This document shows, piece after piece, positions 43,896-54,115 of a stretch of DNA of 64,000 bases. Under the pieces are notes generated by a model. That model searched no databases and was not told the origin of the DNA. It saw nothing but the letters and a program-made list of their open reading frames with translations. The stretch is from contig NZ_JIAL01000001.1 in assembly GCF_000688455.1 (NCBI RefSeq), forward strand, positions 620,001 through 684,000, read 5' to 3'. The position numbers and the translations under genes were made by a program. Each line of letters opens with the position of its first letter. Position 1 is the first letter of the stretch. The stretch is from Pseudacidobacterium ailaaui (GTDB lineage Bacteria; Acidobacteriota; Terriglobia; Terriglobales; Acidobacteriaceae).

Positions 43896-46800
43896 CTAAA
43901 AATTTACTCGTGCAGAAAACTGCCAATCACGGTTACCACTTGCCGAACCGACTGTTCCAAATGTTGTGGAGGTGGGCCCCCAGGCCGTGTTAATCCCGCC
44001 TTTTGTGTTGTGGTTAAACACATCTGAGCAATCGGCGCGAATGACCAGCTGCAAGCGCTCTGGCGTCAGCTGGAAAGCGCGCTGCAGGCTGGCATCCATG
44101 TTCCATGCACTCGGCCCCCACAAACCCCACGGCGCAGTCCTTGGAGCATCGCCAATTTTGTAGACCGGCGTCTTCGTCGCATTTCCAAAGGTTGCAGGAG
44201 TACTGAATGCATTCACATCGATGTACTGAATGGTTGATCCAAGCTGCTTTGCAGTAATACCTTTTCCCCAGCTTCCATTCTTCCGCGCTGAACCATGCCC
44301 AAAGAAAGCGGGGTTGATGTCCGGCATACACTGGCCCTGTCCGGGAGCGGTGCAGCCGCCCCAGGTGACCGCTAACGGAGTGCCCGAGTGATAGGTATAG
44401 ATGCTCGACAACTGCCAGCCGCCTGCCAGCGTCCGCACCCAGAAGTGGTCGTTGCCAATGGCCCCTTTTCCGAAGGGCAGTTGATATAAGCCAAACGCCG
44501 ACAGCGTCTGTGGCATGGAGATGGTCGTATACGATCGCTCGATGCGGTCCATCTTGTATGACTTGCCATTGGACATCGCACCGGCAGGAATCGCAAATCC
44601 GCTGCGGAACGTACCATCATCCCCGAGGTTCTTCGAATAGGTGTAATTCACCATGTAACTCAGGCCGTGCCACGGTCTTTGCTGTAGCGAGAACTGAAAA
44701 GAGTTATAGCTGATGTTCGCACTGTTTTGCCCCCAGGTATCGCTCACTCCGCTGTACTGCGGAAAGGCGCGCAATACTGTTGCAATCGTGGCCTTGGTGC
44801 TGCTGTTCACAAAAACCGAGGGAATGTTCAGCCCGGGCATCGCAGCTTTGGCAATGGCCACGTTGGCCGGCGTGGCCAGCGCATTCAGGATCGGCGTTCC
44901 GTCAGATGCCGCTACACCACCTAGTGCCGCCAGATAGACCGGGTCCAGTTGGTCCGACCAGTATCCGCGAATGTTGGAACTCCCTGGCGCCACAAAATGG
45001 CTCTGCGATCCGACATAATCCGCGCTTGCAGTCAGCGTATCTGTGATTGCATGCTGGATCCCAAAACTGTAGAAAACAAATTCAGGAGCGCGGCCTGAGA
45101 GATAAGGATCTGCATATCCCGGGGCTGAGCTTGCCGTCACAAACTTACCATTGCTTACATAATTGCCCGTGTTCAAAGTCAGGCTGGCTGTGCTTGGCCC
45201 CTGCGGTACAGGCAGCGTATAACCGGGGCCTCCAAATGCCGTGTTGGCCAGCCCAATCGATTGAAAATACTGACTATTGTTCAGGTAGAAAGAGGGCCCA
45301 GCTGATGCACCTGTCGTGACTTCGGCCGGCGCCGTTGCGCTGATGGTAAAGCCTAACTGCCCGGTGCCATTGCCAGCACCTCCGCGTCCGCCCACGCCGC
45401 CTGCATGCGAGTAAGCCACGGCAAAGCCCCCGCGTACGACGGACTTCGGATCAGGCTGGTAAGCAAAGCCCAGGCGCGGCCCAAAGTTTTTCCAGTACGT
45501 ATGCACAGGAGTCCGGCAGTTGCAACTGATGTCTGCTCCGCGATGTCCCGCAAACTCCAGAACGCCCGGTGTTCCCGTTGCTGGATTCATACCAGTAGCG
45601 TTCAGAAAGCTCCAGCGGTCGAGCACTTCCTTAAATGGCGGGAAGTAGTCCCAGCGCAGTCCCAGGTTCAGCGTCAGGTTCTTCGTCACCTTCCAGTCGT
45701 CCTGAAAATACGGTGAGATGGGGTTATACCGACCTCCGGTCTCGCTGAAAGGCTGGAGCGCGATACTCGGTGACCCACCCACTGCGCCCAACAAATAACT
45801 GGCATAGGAATATCCGGAAGTGTTCGTGGCCAGGCTTGTCGAACCCGTAGCAAAGTTCGCCGTTGAATTCGCGTTGTACCCCATCGTTAAAATGCCCGAG
45901 TAGGTCGCCTGCGAGGTCAGATTGTCCTGCAGCCACTGCATTTGCACGCCAAATGTCATGGAGTGGTTGCCCTTCACCCACTGCAAATTGTCCACCAGCG
46001 TAAATGCGTTGGGGACGGTGTTCTGCGTTGCGCCCGAAGCTCCATTTGCCGTCCAGGCCGATTGCACCTGCGGAAACAGCGTGCTGGCACTAAAGCTCGC
46101 CCGGGAAATTCATTCGAGGCCTGCCCCTGAGGCAAATTCGTAATTCCCGCCGTGGTCGCCATATATTGCTGCACGCCATCGGTAATAGACGTGACCGGCT
46201 GTGCAAACCGCGTATACCCAAACTTGAACTGGTTCACCAGATAAGGCGTGATGACGATCGAATGCTCGACATCTGCAAACACCGGTTTAATGATCGCCTT
46301 GCCGCCATTCGTGTAGGGAGGCGGCAATACTACGCCGCTATTGCCAACCGTAAAGGGAACATTCTCGCGGTAGCCGTAAGCAAACACTCCGGAAAGCTTC
46401 TGGCTCTCTGTTACATTGAAGTCCACACGCGTCGTGGTCTCCCAGTTGTCATAGCCGGAAGGCACGCCCCCAAGATAGTTGTTGGTAATCTGCGAATTCG
46501 TCGGCTCCGGCAAAAACTTCTGCATGTATAGTGCAATCGGCGAAAGATACGATTGCGGAATCACATTTGGGGAACCGGTCGGTACAGGGTTTCCATTAGG
46601 CCCTGGAATGCCACCATATCCATACCCAAATTGGTAGCGGCACGGCCCGTTCGTACTGTGCGCCGTACAGGTAGCTTCTGAGGTTGGGTCGTAAATCTGT
46701 CCCGTGGTGACCCCATTGGTTGTCGTCAGCAATTCGCTGAAATCTCCCTGTCGCATCTTCATCGTCGGCACAGTCAGCGTATTCGGGTTCACGCCAGAGC

Positions 46801-47776
46801 GCCCATGATAGCGGTCATACGCAATAAAGAAAAAGCCTTTGTTTTTGGTAAAGGGAATCGGGCCGCCCACCGCTCCTACCAGCTCATTCTGGTGCTCATC
46901 CGGTTTCGGGGCTGGCACCGTCTGTCCCGCGGCATTCTTCACGGTCAAGGCCTTCGCCGCAAAACCCCAGGTGTCAAACATCCTTGCGCGCACATAGTCC
47001 GCCACGGTGCCGTGATACTGGTCTCCGCCCGATTTCACCGTGAAGTTCATCAGGCCGGCTCCCTGATACTCGGCCCCGGGAATGCTGGTCACAACCTGAA
47101 ACTGGTCCACAGCCTCTACAGGAACAGCATTGAAAATGACGCGGTTGTCTCCTTGCTGATTAATGGTCGTCGTCGGAAGGCCATCCAGATACACCTCAGC
47201 CAGATAATTCCCCGTTCCACCAATCACCGGCGCCCGCGTTCCCCCCTGGGTCCCCGGCATCAGCGTGGCAAAGGCGGTCGGGTCACGCTGCTGGCCACCC
47301 ATCAATATGGGAAGGTTCTGGTATTCGCGGTTCTCCATGACCCCTCCCAGCGTCGCCGTTGTCGTCTGCAGCGCTGGTGGGGCAGCCGTCACGGTGACCT
47401 GCTGCGTTTGTGACCCCACACTCAACGTAATGTTCAGCGGCGTCACCGTCAGCGCATTCACCGTCAGATTTTCCTGCTTGTAGGACTGGAAACCCGCAGC
47501 CGAAACACTCACCGAATATGCGCCAGGGACCACCGGGGAAATCACATACAGTCCATCGGAAGAGGTTGTGCGCGTGTATTGTGTCCCGCTGGCCGTATTC
47601 GTTGCTGTGACCGTGGCCCCGGCCACGACCGCACCGCTCGGGTCCGTCACCGTACCGCGAATCGCGCCTTCACCGGCTGTCTGCGCTATGGCCGCGGCCG
47701 CCCATGCCAGAAAACAGAACAGCAGCCACAGGTCAGACCGTAATTGTTTTAACTTGATATGCTTATTTGACCTCAT
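43896..47776 (-). pseudogene. OAR-like TonB-dependent receptor, broken by a 1-nt frameshift
   Basis: An outer-membrane receptor expected to be about 1290 residues and to import pectin oligomers. The N-terminal frame (47776 to about 46100) has a signal peptide, a carboxypeptidase-regulatory domain (GAIRGTVTDPSGAVVAGATV), a plug domain and the first barrel strands. The C-terminal frame continues the barrel and ends with the outer-membrane signature WQFSARVNF. The break is at the C-run 46100-46102. Inserting one G on the coding strand after GGG there joins NEFPG to ASFSASTLFPQVQSAW without a gap. All other parts are intact. This may be a sequencing or assembly error at a GGG/CCC run, a recent mutation, or phase variation. 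ATG 47776 was chosen because it gives the signal peptide and has GAGG 7 bases upstream. Confidence 0.85.
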
Positions 47777-47953
47777 ACACCAGCCTCGAATGTTGGTTTT
47801 GTGCAGGCCGCTCTCTCGTGGGTGGCGATGCCTTTCGCCCGGCCTTAACTTGAATCCCAGCGAAAAAGCTACGTAGGCTGAGAAACGATTGTCAATAAGA
47901 AAACAAGTTCTCATTTGGTGTAGATTGAAAAAGCCCGAAAAAGAAGGGCCGTT

Positions 47954-47998
47954 GTACCGGTATACGGTACGACCTCATAGAGAAGGTGGTACGACCTC
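47954..47998. promoter_or_regulatory. Cluster of GntR/FadR-type operator-like repeats
   Basis: Two direct copies of GGTACGACCTC (47966-47976 and 47988-47998) stand exactly 22 bases apart, two helical turns. Each contains GGTACGACC, which fits the GTMNKAC core of FadR-subfamily GntR sites. A further inverted repeat GTACCG/CGGTAC (47954-47959, 47965-47970) encloses GGTATAC, as in uronate-responsive UxuR sites. The cluster lies between the divergent receptor and GH28 genes, close to the GH28 start. Confidence 0.55.
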
Positions 47999-48006
47999 TG
48001 GACCTC

Positions 48007-49359
48007 ATGCAGACGAAACTGACCGGAAATAAGCTTTCATACTTGCTGCTACTCTTCTTCGCTTCCTGGCTGCACGCACAGTCCCACACCTTCTCCGTCA
48101 ATGACTATGGAGCCAAAGGCAATGGGGCCACACTCGACACCAGGGCCATTCAGGCCGCGATCGATGCAGCCGCCCAGGCTGGCGGAGGTACCGTCATCTT
48201 TCGCCCGGGCACATATCTCTCCGGGGCGATCTTCGTGAAGTCACATGTTCATCTCAACGTTGGAGACGGCGTCACGATCCTCGGTGTTCAGGACACAACC
48301 CAGTACCCCATGATGCCCACGCGGGTCGCGGGAATCGAAATGACCTGGCCCGCCGCGCTCATCAATGTTTATCAGCAGCAGGATGCAGCCATTACTGGCC
48401 CAGGCACAATCGATGGCAATGGGAAATACTGGTGGGACGCCTATTGGGCCTTGCGCCGGCAATACGAGCCGAAGGGCCTGCGCTGGGCCGCCGACTACGA
48501 CGCAAAGCGCCCGCGTCTGGTCCAGATCTTTGACTCAAAAAATGTAAGCTTGAAGAACATTCGCCTTGAACGCTCCGGATTCTGGACCATCCACATCTGC
48601 TACTCCAGCAACGTCACCGTGGACGGGGCCACCATCCGCAACAACATCGGCGGCAAAGGCCCTAGTACCGATGGCATTGACATTGACTCTTCGCGCCACG
48701 TCCTGGTCGAACACGCCGACATTGAAGTCAACGACGACGCGCTCTGCCTCAAGGCCGGTCGCGACTGGGACGGCCTGCGCGTCCATCGCCCGACTGAGGA
48801 CATCGTCATCCGCGATTCCATTGTGCGCGCCGGGGCCGCAGGATTCACGATCGGCAGCGAAACCTCCGGAGGCTTTCGGAATGTGGATGTCTATCGGCTC
48901 ACCGTGCTCGCTCCTGTACCTTCGGGCATTCTCTTCAAGTCCGACCGTACACGCGGCGGCGGAGCGGAAAACATCCGCATTCACGACATCACCATGAAGG
49001 GAGTGGCCGTTCCCATCCACATCACCATGGACTGGAACCCGAAATACAGTTACGCCACCATCCCCGCCGGAGTCGCCCATCCGCCTGACTACTGGAAGAC
49101 CATCACCCATCCAGTCAGGCCGCCCGAACGTGGCCTTCCGCACTTCCGTCATGTAAAGATATGGAACATTGACGCCACCGGAGCAATGAAGGCGTTCGTT
49201 GTAAGCGCCTATCCAGAGGCACCTTTGGTGGATTTTGACTTTTCAAGGATTTCCATCAGCGCCCAGAGCGCAGGCTCCATCAAAGACGCAAAAAACTGGA
49301 AATGGAAAGTGGTCAAGGTCCAGACCCAGGACGGGACAACACTCACTCCGCCAGAATAG
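48007..49359 (+). CDS. GH28-family glycoside hydrolase (polygalacturonase-like)
   Basis: A 450-residue secreted beta-helix enzyme. After a signal peptide (KLSYLLLLFFASWLHAQ) the GH28 landmarks are STDGIDIDSS (about 220; the usual N of NTD is S), VNDDALCLKAG (about 242, two catalytic Asp), then AGAAGFTIGSETSGG (about 276) and FKSDRTRGGG (about 310). The histidine of the classical GHG motif is replaced by Ala. The FTIGSETSGG pattern resembles exo-acting or rhamnogalacturonan-type members, so it is probably not a plain endo-polygalacturonase. The start used is ATG 48007. A GTG at 47986 lies inside the operator repeats and has no spaced Shine-Dalgarno. It is divergent from the TonB-dependent receptor. 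Confidence 0.85.
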   Translation: MQTKLTGNKLSYLLLLFFASWLHAQSHTFSVNDYGAKGNGATLDTRAIQAAIDAAAQAGGGTVIFRPGTYLSGAIFVKSHVHLNVGDGVTILGVQDTTQYPMMPTRVAGIEMTWPAALINVYQQQDAAITGPGTIDGNGKYWWDAYWALRRQYEPKGLRWAADYDAKRPRLVQIFDSKNVSLKNIRLERSGFWTIHICYSSNVTVDGATIRNNIGGKGPSTDGIDIDSSRHVLVEHADIEVNDDALCLKAGRDWDGLRVHRPTEDIVIRDSIVRAGAAGFTIGSETSGGFRNVDVYRLTVLAPVPSGILFKSDRTRGGGAENIRIHDITMKGVAVPIHITMDWNPKYSYATIPAGVAHPPDYWKTITHPVRPPERGLPHFRHVKIWNIDATGAMKAFVVSAYPEAPLVDFDFSRISISAQSAGSIKDAKNWKWKVVKVQTQDGTTLTPPE

Positions 49360-49446
49360 CCTTTCGTCCCTCTGCTTCATCGTGTAGCGACGCAGCAGAG
49401 GGGTTCGCCTTTCTTCACCATCCTCTGGATGGCGCGAAAAAAGCCA

Positions 49447-51261
49447 TTACACTGGCGCTGCATACCGCTTCGGCCTACGGTTCGCCTGCAAAATCTTCTT
49501 GCGCAGACGCAGCGACTTTGGCGTCACCTCCACCAGTTCATCGTCTGCAATAAATTCGATCGCCTGCTCCAGATTCAACAACCGCGGAGGGGCCAGCCGG
49601 ATCGCCTCGTCAGCACTCGATGCGCGCATATTGGTCAGCTTCTTTTCACGGACTGCATTGACGTCCAGATCATTGTCGCGCGAATGCTCGCCGATAATCA
49701 TGCCCTCATAGGTCTCTACCCCGGGTTGCACAAAGAGCACGCCGCGGTCCTGGAGCCCATCAAGTGCATATGCCGTCACGGTGCCAGCGCGGTCTGAGAT
49801 TAGCGCGCCCGTCATGCGCTGCGGGATCTCACCCTGGTACGGCATATAGCCGTCAAACAAAGAATTCATCACGATGGTGCCGCGCGTCTCCGTCAGCAAC
49901 TCGCTGCGCAATCCAATCAGTCCCCGACTGGGGACGCGGAACTCAAGACGCACGCGGCCGGAGCCGTGATTATGCATCTTCACCATCTCACCTTTGCGCG
50001 GTCCCAGCCGCTCAATCACTGTTCCCACAAAATTCTCAGGAATATCAATCGTCAGGTGCTCAACCGGCTCCATCACCTTGCCATCAATCGTTCGCGTCAC
50101 AATCTCAGGACGCCCCACCATCAGTTCATATCCTTCGCGCCGCATCATCTCGATCAAAATGGCAAGCTGCAGTTCGCCGCGTCCGAGGACTTTGAAAGCA
50201 TCTGGGCTGTCCGTATCTTCCACGCGAATCGAAACATTGGTCAGCAACTCTTTTTCCAGGCGTTCGCGCAGGTTCCGCGAAGTGACAAACTGGCCTTCAC
50301 GCCCGGCAAAAGGGGAATTGTTCACGGAAAACTGCATCGCAATGGTCGGCTCATCAATCACAATGGGAGGCAGCGGAGCGGGGTCCTCGATTCCGGTAAT
50401 CGTCTCACCGATGGTGATGCCCTCTACGCCTGCGATGGCCACAATGTCGCCGATCTCGGTCGTATCAACGTCAATGCGCTTTAATCCGGCAAAGCTGAAA
50501 AGCTTGGTAATGCGTGTCTTCTGTAATGCACCGTCGCGCTTGGAGATGTAGACCTCTTCGCCTGTGCGCAGCGTCCCGTTAAACACGCGCGCAATCGCCA
50601 GCCGACCCAAATAGTCCGAGTAATCCAGGTTCGTCACCAGAATCTGCAGCGGTCCGTTCGCATCACCGCTCGGCGGCGGAATCGTCTTCAGAATCGTCTC
50701 AAAGAGCGGCTGCAGGTCCGTGCCTGGTACCGCCGGATCGAGGCTCGCCAGTCCTAGCTTGCCATTGGTGTAAAGCACCGGAAACTCAAGCTGCTCTTCG
50801 GTCGCATCCAGATCGATAAACAGATCATAGACCTCATTCAATACTTCCTGCGGGCGCGCATCCGGACGGTCAATTTTATTGATGACCAGAATCGGAGGCA
50901 GCTTCGCTTCCAGGGCCTTCGAAAGAACATAGCGCGTCTGTGGCAGTGGACCCTCCGACGCATCTACCAGCAGCACCACTCCGTCCACCATCTTCAGCGC
51001 ACGTTCTACTTCGCCGCCAAAATCTGCGTGCCCGGGCGTATCCACAATATTGATCTTCGTGTCGTGATAGTAGATGGCCGTGTTTTTGGCCAGGATCGTA
51101 ATGCCCCGCTCGCGTTCGAGGTCATTTGAGTCCATCACGCGCTCGGCAACGGCCTCATTGGCGCGAAAAGTCCCCGACTGGCGCAGCATCGCGTCCACAA
51201 GTGTGGTCTTGCCATGGTCCACATGGGCGATGATGGCGATATTGCGAATGCTCGTGCTCAT
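49447..51261 (-). CDS. typA: Ribosome-associated GTPase TypA/BipA
   Basis: A translational GTPase of about 604 residues involved in ribosome assembly and stress. G1 is [15 protein letters not shown], the switch I region is [12 protein letters not shown]3 is [12 protein letters not shown], and G4 is [12 protein letters not shown]-Tu-like domain II and the EF-G-like domains follow, and the TypA-specific C-terminal domain begins about residue 480 and carries [17 protein letters not shown] lies 10 bases before ATG 51261 and 4 bases before an in-frame GTG at 51267; either start adds or removes only two residues. No obvious operon partner is present. Confidence 0.96.
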   Translation of the reverse strand: MSTSIRNIAIIAHVDHGKTTLVDAMLRQSGTFRANEAVAERVMDSNDLERERGITILAKNTAIYYHDTKINIVDTPGHADFGGEVERALKMVDGVVLLVDASEGPLPQTRYVLSKALEAKLPPILVINKIDRPDARPQEVLNEVYDLFIDLDATEEQLEFPVLYTNGKLGLASLDPAVPGTDLQPLFETILKTIPPPSGDANGPLQILVTNLDYSDYLGRLAIARVFNGTLRTGEEVYISKRDGALQKTRITKLFSFAGLKRIDVDTTEIGDIVAIAGVEGITIGETITGIEDPAPLPPIVIDEPTIAMQFSVNNSPFAGREGQFVTSRNLRERLEKELLTNVSIRVEDTDSPDAFKVLGRGELQLAILIEMMRREGYELMVGRPEIVTRTIDGKVMEPVEHLTIDIPENFVGTVIERLGPRKGEMVKMHNHGSGRVRLEFRVPSRGLIGLRSELLTETRGTIVMNSLFDGYMPYQGEIPQRMTGALISDRAGTVTAYALDGLQDRGVLFVQPGVETYEGMIIGEHSRDNDLDVNAVREKKLTNMRASSADEAIRLAPPRLLNLEQAIEFIADDELVEVTPKSLRLRKKILQANRRPKRYAAPV

Positions 51262-51518
51262 GGACACAAATCTCCTCTTTTCTTCCTAACCTTCACAAAA
51301 ATGTCTCACGGAATGCCGTCAGGCAGGCAGGTCAGACGAAAATGTTCTTCTTTAGTTTACGGCATTTTGTGGCAGGACGTTGGCTCGCAGCACACCACCT
51401 CCATCGGCCCGACCAGTTTGCGCCGCAGTGCGGTAGGTGGGCCTGGATTCCCACCCCGACCGGAACCAAGGAATGACAGGAGTGGGCGGCGCGTCTGTGA
51501 TAGCTTGAGAAGAGACGC

Positions 51519-51848
51519 ATGTCGTATCAGCCGAACCTGTTTTCGTCCAACTCTCCGCGTGGCCCGGCTGGTCCTGCTCCCAAACCTGCAACGAGAGAAC
51601 AGCAGCATGTCCCGGTATGGATGCGTCGTGTGGACCTGTTTCTGCGCGTGGTCGTGCGACTTTATCTGGGGTTGCTGATTGTTGCGTTGCCGTGGACGCA
51701 TCTGTGGACAGAAAACCATCTGTTCCATCTGGTTCCCCTGCTGGCCTGGATCACCTTGAACGGGGCCGTCCGCGGCATCGTTTCCGGTCTGGGTCTGCTG
51801 AATCTATGGATTGCGATCAGCGACGCCATCCATTATCGTGAGCCTTGA
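51519..51848 (+). CDS. Small membrane protein upstream of the LOG-family gene
   Basis: A 109-residue protein with a polar Pro-rich N-terminus (SPRGPAGPAPKPATREQQH) and two or three hydrophobic segments (LFLRVVVRLYLGLLIVALPW, LFHLVPLLAWITLNGAVRGIV, GLLNLWIAISDAIHY). It is probably an inner-membrane protein. I recognise no family. Its stop codon is 3 bases before the LOG-family start, so the two are almost certainly one transcript. AAGAGA about 5 bases upstream is a modest ribosome binding site. Confidence 0.65.
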   Translation: MSYQPNLFSSNSPRGPAGPAPKPATREQQHVPVWMRRVDLFLRVVVRLYLGLLIVALPWTHLWTENHLFHLVPLLAWITLNGAVRGIVSGLGLLNLWIAISDAIHYREP

Positions 51849-51851
51849 CTT

Positions 51852-52787
51852 ATGCCTGAACTGGATCCCGAGCAGCTGGCAAGCGCTCCGCTTGCTTATG
51901 AAAATCCGGCCTTTCTGAACAGCCCGGACGGCCGCATCGTCCGCATTCTCTCAGAGTATTCTGAGCCGCTGGCACGCTTCCGCCGAGAGCGTATCCAGGA
52001 CACAGTGGTCTTCTTTGGGTCGGCGCGTTTCCGCGCGCTGGATGAAGCCAACCACCAACTGGAGCTGCTGGAAAATACCGGATCACAGCGGCCGGCCCCG
52101 CAGGAAGAGCAGCCGGCCCGGGACGGCGCTGTGACAGAATTGCAGCTTCGCCGCGCGGAAGCGGCAGTGGAAATGGCACACTACTATGAAGATGCGCGCC
52201 GGTTGGCTTATCTGTTGACGGAGTGGGCCAAAGGGCTCAAGTCGCGCCGCCATCGCTTTGTCGTCACTTCGGGCGGAGGCCCGGGCATTATGGAAGCGGC
52301 CAACCGCGGCGCGTATGAGGCCGGAGGCAAAACCATCGGGCTCAACATCAAGCTTCCGTTCGAACAACAGCCGAACCGCTACATTACCCCAGCGCTCAAT
52401 TTTGAGTTCCACTACTTCTTCATGCGCAAGTACTGGTTTGCGTATTTGGCAAAGGCGCTCGTGGTCTTTCCCGGAGGCTTTGGAACCCTTGATGAAATGT
52501 TTGAGCTGCTGACTCTGGCGCAGACACAAAAGCTGGCCAAGAAGATGACCGTGGTTGTGTATGGGTCCGCGTATTGGAAAAAGGTCCTGAATTTTGACGT
52601 ACTGGTGGAAAAGGGGGCGATCTCACCGCGGGACCTGGATCTGTTCCAATATGCTGATACTCCTGAAGAGGCGTTCAACGTGCTGAAGGACGGCCTGACC
52701 AAGAACCACCTTTTACCTGAAGAACAGACAGCAGAAGCAGAGGATGAGATAGCGCTGCGGCCGGAGATCGCAAAAACACGGAGGTAA
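51852..52787 (+). CDS. LOG-family protein (lysine-decarboxylase-like Rossmann fold)
   Basis: A 311-residue nucleotide-phosphate hydrolase-type protein. The two family motifs are complete: SGGGPGIMEAANRGAYEAGG (about 140) and FPGGFGTLDEMFELL (about 205). They form the phosphate-binding and catalytic site of LOG/PpnN-type enzymes that cleave nucleoside monophosphates to base and ribose-5-phosphate. The first 90 residues extend beyond the usual domain and include ERIQDTVVFFGSARFRALDEAN. Whether it makes cytokinin-like bases or salvages purines is unknown. It follows a small membrane protein by 3 bases. Confidence 0.85.
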   Translation: MPELDPEQLASAPLAYENPAFLNSPDGRIVRILSEYSEPLARFRRERIQDTVVFFGSARFRALDEANHQLELLENTGSQRPAPQEEQPARDGAVTELQLRRAEAAVEMAHYYEDARRLAYLLTEWAKGLKSRRHRFVVTSGGGPGIMEAANRGAYEAGGKTIGLNIKLPFEQQPNRYITPALNFEFHYFFMRKYWFAYLAKALVVFPGGFGTLDEMFELLTLAQTQKLAKKMTVVVYGSAYWKKVLNFDVLVEKGAISPRDLDLFQYADTPEEAFNVLKDGLTKNHLLPEEQTAEAEDEIALRPEIAKTRR

Positions 52788-52963
52788 GGGACCATAGTGC
52801 CCAGTCCGGGTGCCCAGCAGCAGGACATTATGGAGGAAAGACTCCGGGATCACTGCTTTTTCGCTCTCATTCTCAATTTTTTAAAGCAATTCTTCTCTTG
52901 TCCCCACCGCAAACTCTGTTCAGGAAATTGCTGCACTGGCCATTTTCTGAAATTTTCTGCAAC

Positions 52964-53011
52964 CGGAGACAGTCTCCTCTTATCTCTTATGAGGAGCTCG
53001 TCTCCGATTTT
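52964..53011 (+). terminator. Long hairpin terminator after the LOG-family gene
   Basis: CGGAGAC (52964-52970) pairs with GTCTCCG (53000-53006), and inside it CTCCTC (52974-52979) pairs with GAGGAG (52991-52996), separated by 3x3 internal loops. ATTTT follows. The double stem is strong, the T-run short. It lies 177 bases past the LOG stop codon. Confidence 0.55.
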
Positions 53012-53073
53012 CGTCAGAGATGACAACCTCACGCTGTACACACGATAGACCCACCAGGCAAACGGAGATTGAA

Positions 53074-53949
53074 ATGAGAAAGACATGGTTGATTACCGGT
53101 GCTTCTCGCGGCTTTGGGCGTATCTGGGCCGAAGCTGCTCTGAAGCGTGGCGATCAGGTCACTGCCACGGCCCGCAGGCTTTCCGACGTTGCAGACCTGA
53201 AAGAGAAGTTTGGTGAGGCGGCCTTGCCGCTTGAACTCAATGTAACCGACCCGGAACAGGTACAACGTGCCGTGGAGCAAGCCTATGCGCATTTTGGCCG
53301 CCTGGATGTTCTCGTGAACAACGCAGGCAAGAGCCTGATTGCGGCCACAGAGGAAGCAAGCGACGAGCAGGTCCGCGATCTGTTTGATACCAACTATTTT
53401 GGGATGGTGCGGGTACTGCGGACAGCGCTGCCTTTGCTGCGGAAACAAGGGAGTGGACATATCCTCGGAATTTCCAGCGGTCTCGGAATTACGACACTGC
53501 CATACATCGGTTATTACTGCGCCACAAAATGGGCGGTAGAAGCCCTGCACGAAGCGCTGGCCCACGAGGTCAGGCCGTTCGGCCTGAAGGTGACATTGGT
53601 TGAGCCAGGGGCCTACGCAACTGACTTCGGAAAATCCTCAGAATGGGCGGCGGCTCTGGGACCCTATGCGGAGTATCGGAAACAGTTTCTGCAAGGTCTG
53701 GCCAATGTGGAACGCGGCGATCCTGAGGCCACCGCAGAAGCCATCCTCAAGCTTGTGGACGCAGAAAATCCGCCGCTGCGGCTGGGGCTGGGCACCTCGA
53801 TTCTGCCACGAGCGCGCGCAGCGTATGAAGAACGTCTGGCGACCTGGGAAGCGTGGAAGGAAGTGTCCGATGCAGCCATGGGGAAGCCCAAGAAAATTAC
53901 AACAGAGCTGATGGAATACCTGGCACGTGAAACGACGGTTCAGAATTGA
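53074..53949 (+). CDS. Short-chain dehydrogenase/reductase (SDR)
   Basis: A 291-residue classical SDR oxidoreductase. The cofactor loop TWLITGASRGFGR fits the TGxxxGxG pattern, VNNAGKSL is the NNAG motif, SSGLG precedes the catalytic YYCATKWAVEAL (YxxxK), and an Arg in TATARR suggests NADP(H). Substrate is unknown. The frame extends to 53020, but ATG 53074 has GGAG 7 bases upstream and matches the family start. It stands alone between two intergenic regions with hairpins. Confidence 0.88.
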   Translation: MRKTWLITGASRGFGRIWAEAALKRGDQVTATARRLSDVADLKEKFGEAALPLELNVTDPEQVQRAVEQAYAHFGRLDVLVNNAGKSLIAATEEASDEQVRDLFDTNYFGMVRVLRTALPLLRKQGSGHILGISSGLGITTLPYIGYYCATKWAVEALHEALAHEVRPFGLKVTLVEPGAYATDFGKSSEWAAALGPYAEYRKQFLQGLANVERGDPEATAEAILKLVDAENPPLRLGLGTSILPRARAAYEERLATWEAWKEVSDAAMGKPKKITTELMEYLARETTVQN

Positions 53950-53965
53950 AGAAGATGGGCGGATG

Positions 53966-53990
53966 CCCCACGTCTTGACTGGACGTGGGG
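53966..53990. terminator. Hairpin after the SDR gene
   Basis: A perfect 9-bp inverted repeat (CCCCACGTC 53966-53974, GACGTGGGG 53982-53990) with a 7-nt loop, 17 bases past the SDR stop codon. No T-run follows on either strand, so this is a strong stem but not a textbook Rho-independent terminator. Confidence 0.45.
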
Positions 53991-54115
53991 CCGTCACTGC
54001 AGGTCATATTTTGCTTCGGCTGTCCTGGCCCCACTCAGGATGGCAGAAAATGCATTTCCCAGTCCAACATGCCGTCCCCGCCGAAGTGGAGGATCTGCAT
54101 TTCTGGCAAGATTGC

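Noticed and set aside
46805-47413. 202-residue plus-strand frame inside the receptor gene
   Set aside because: Antisense shadow of the receptor's N-terminal half; the receptor frame has clear domains.
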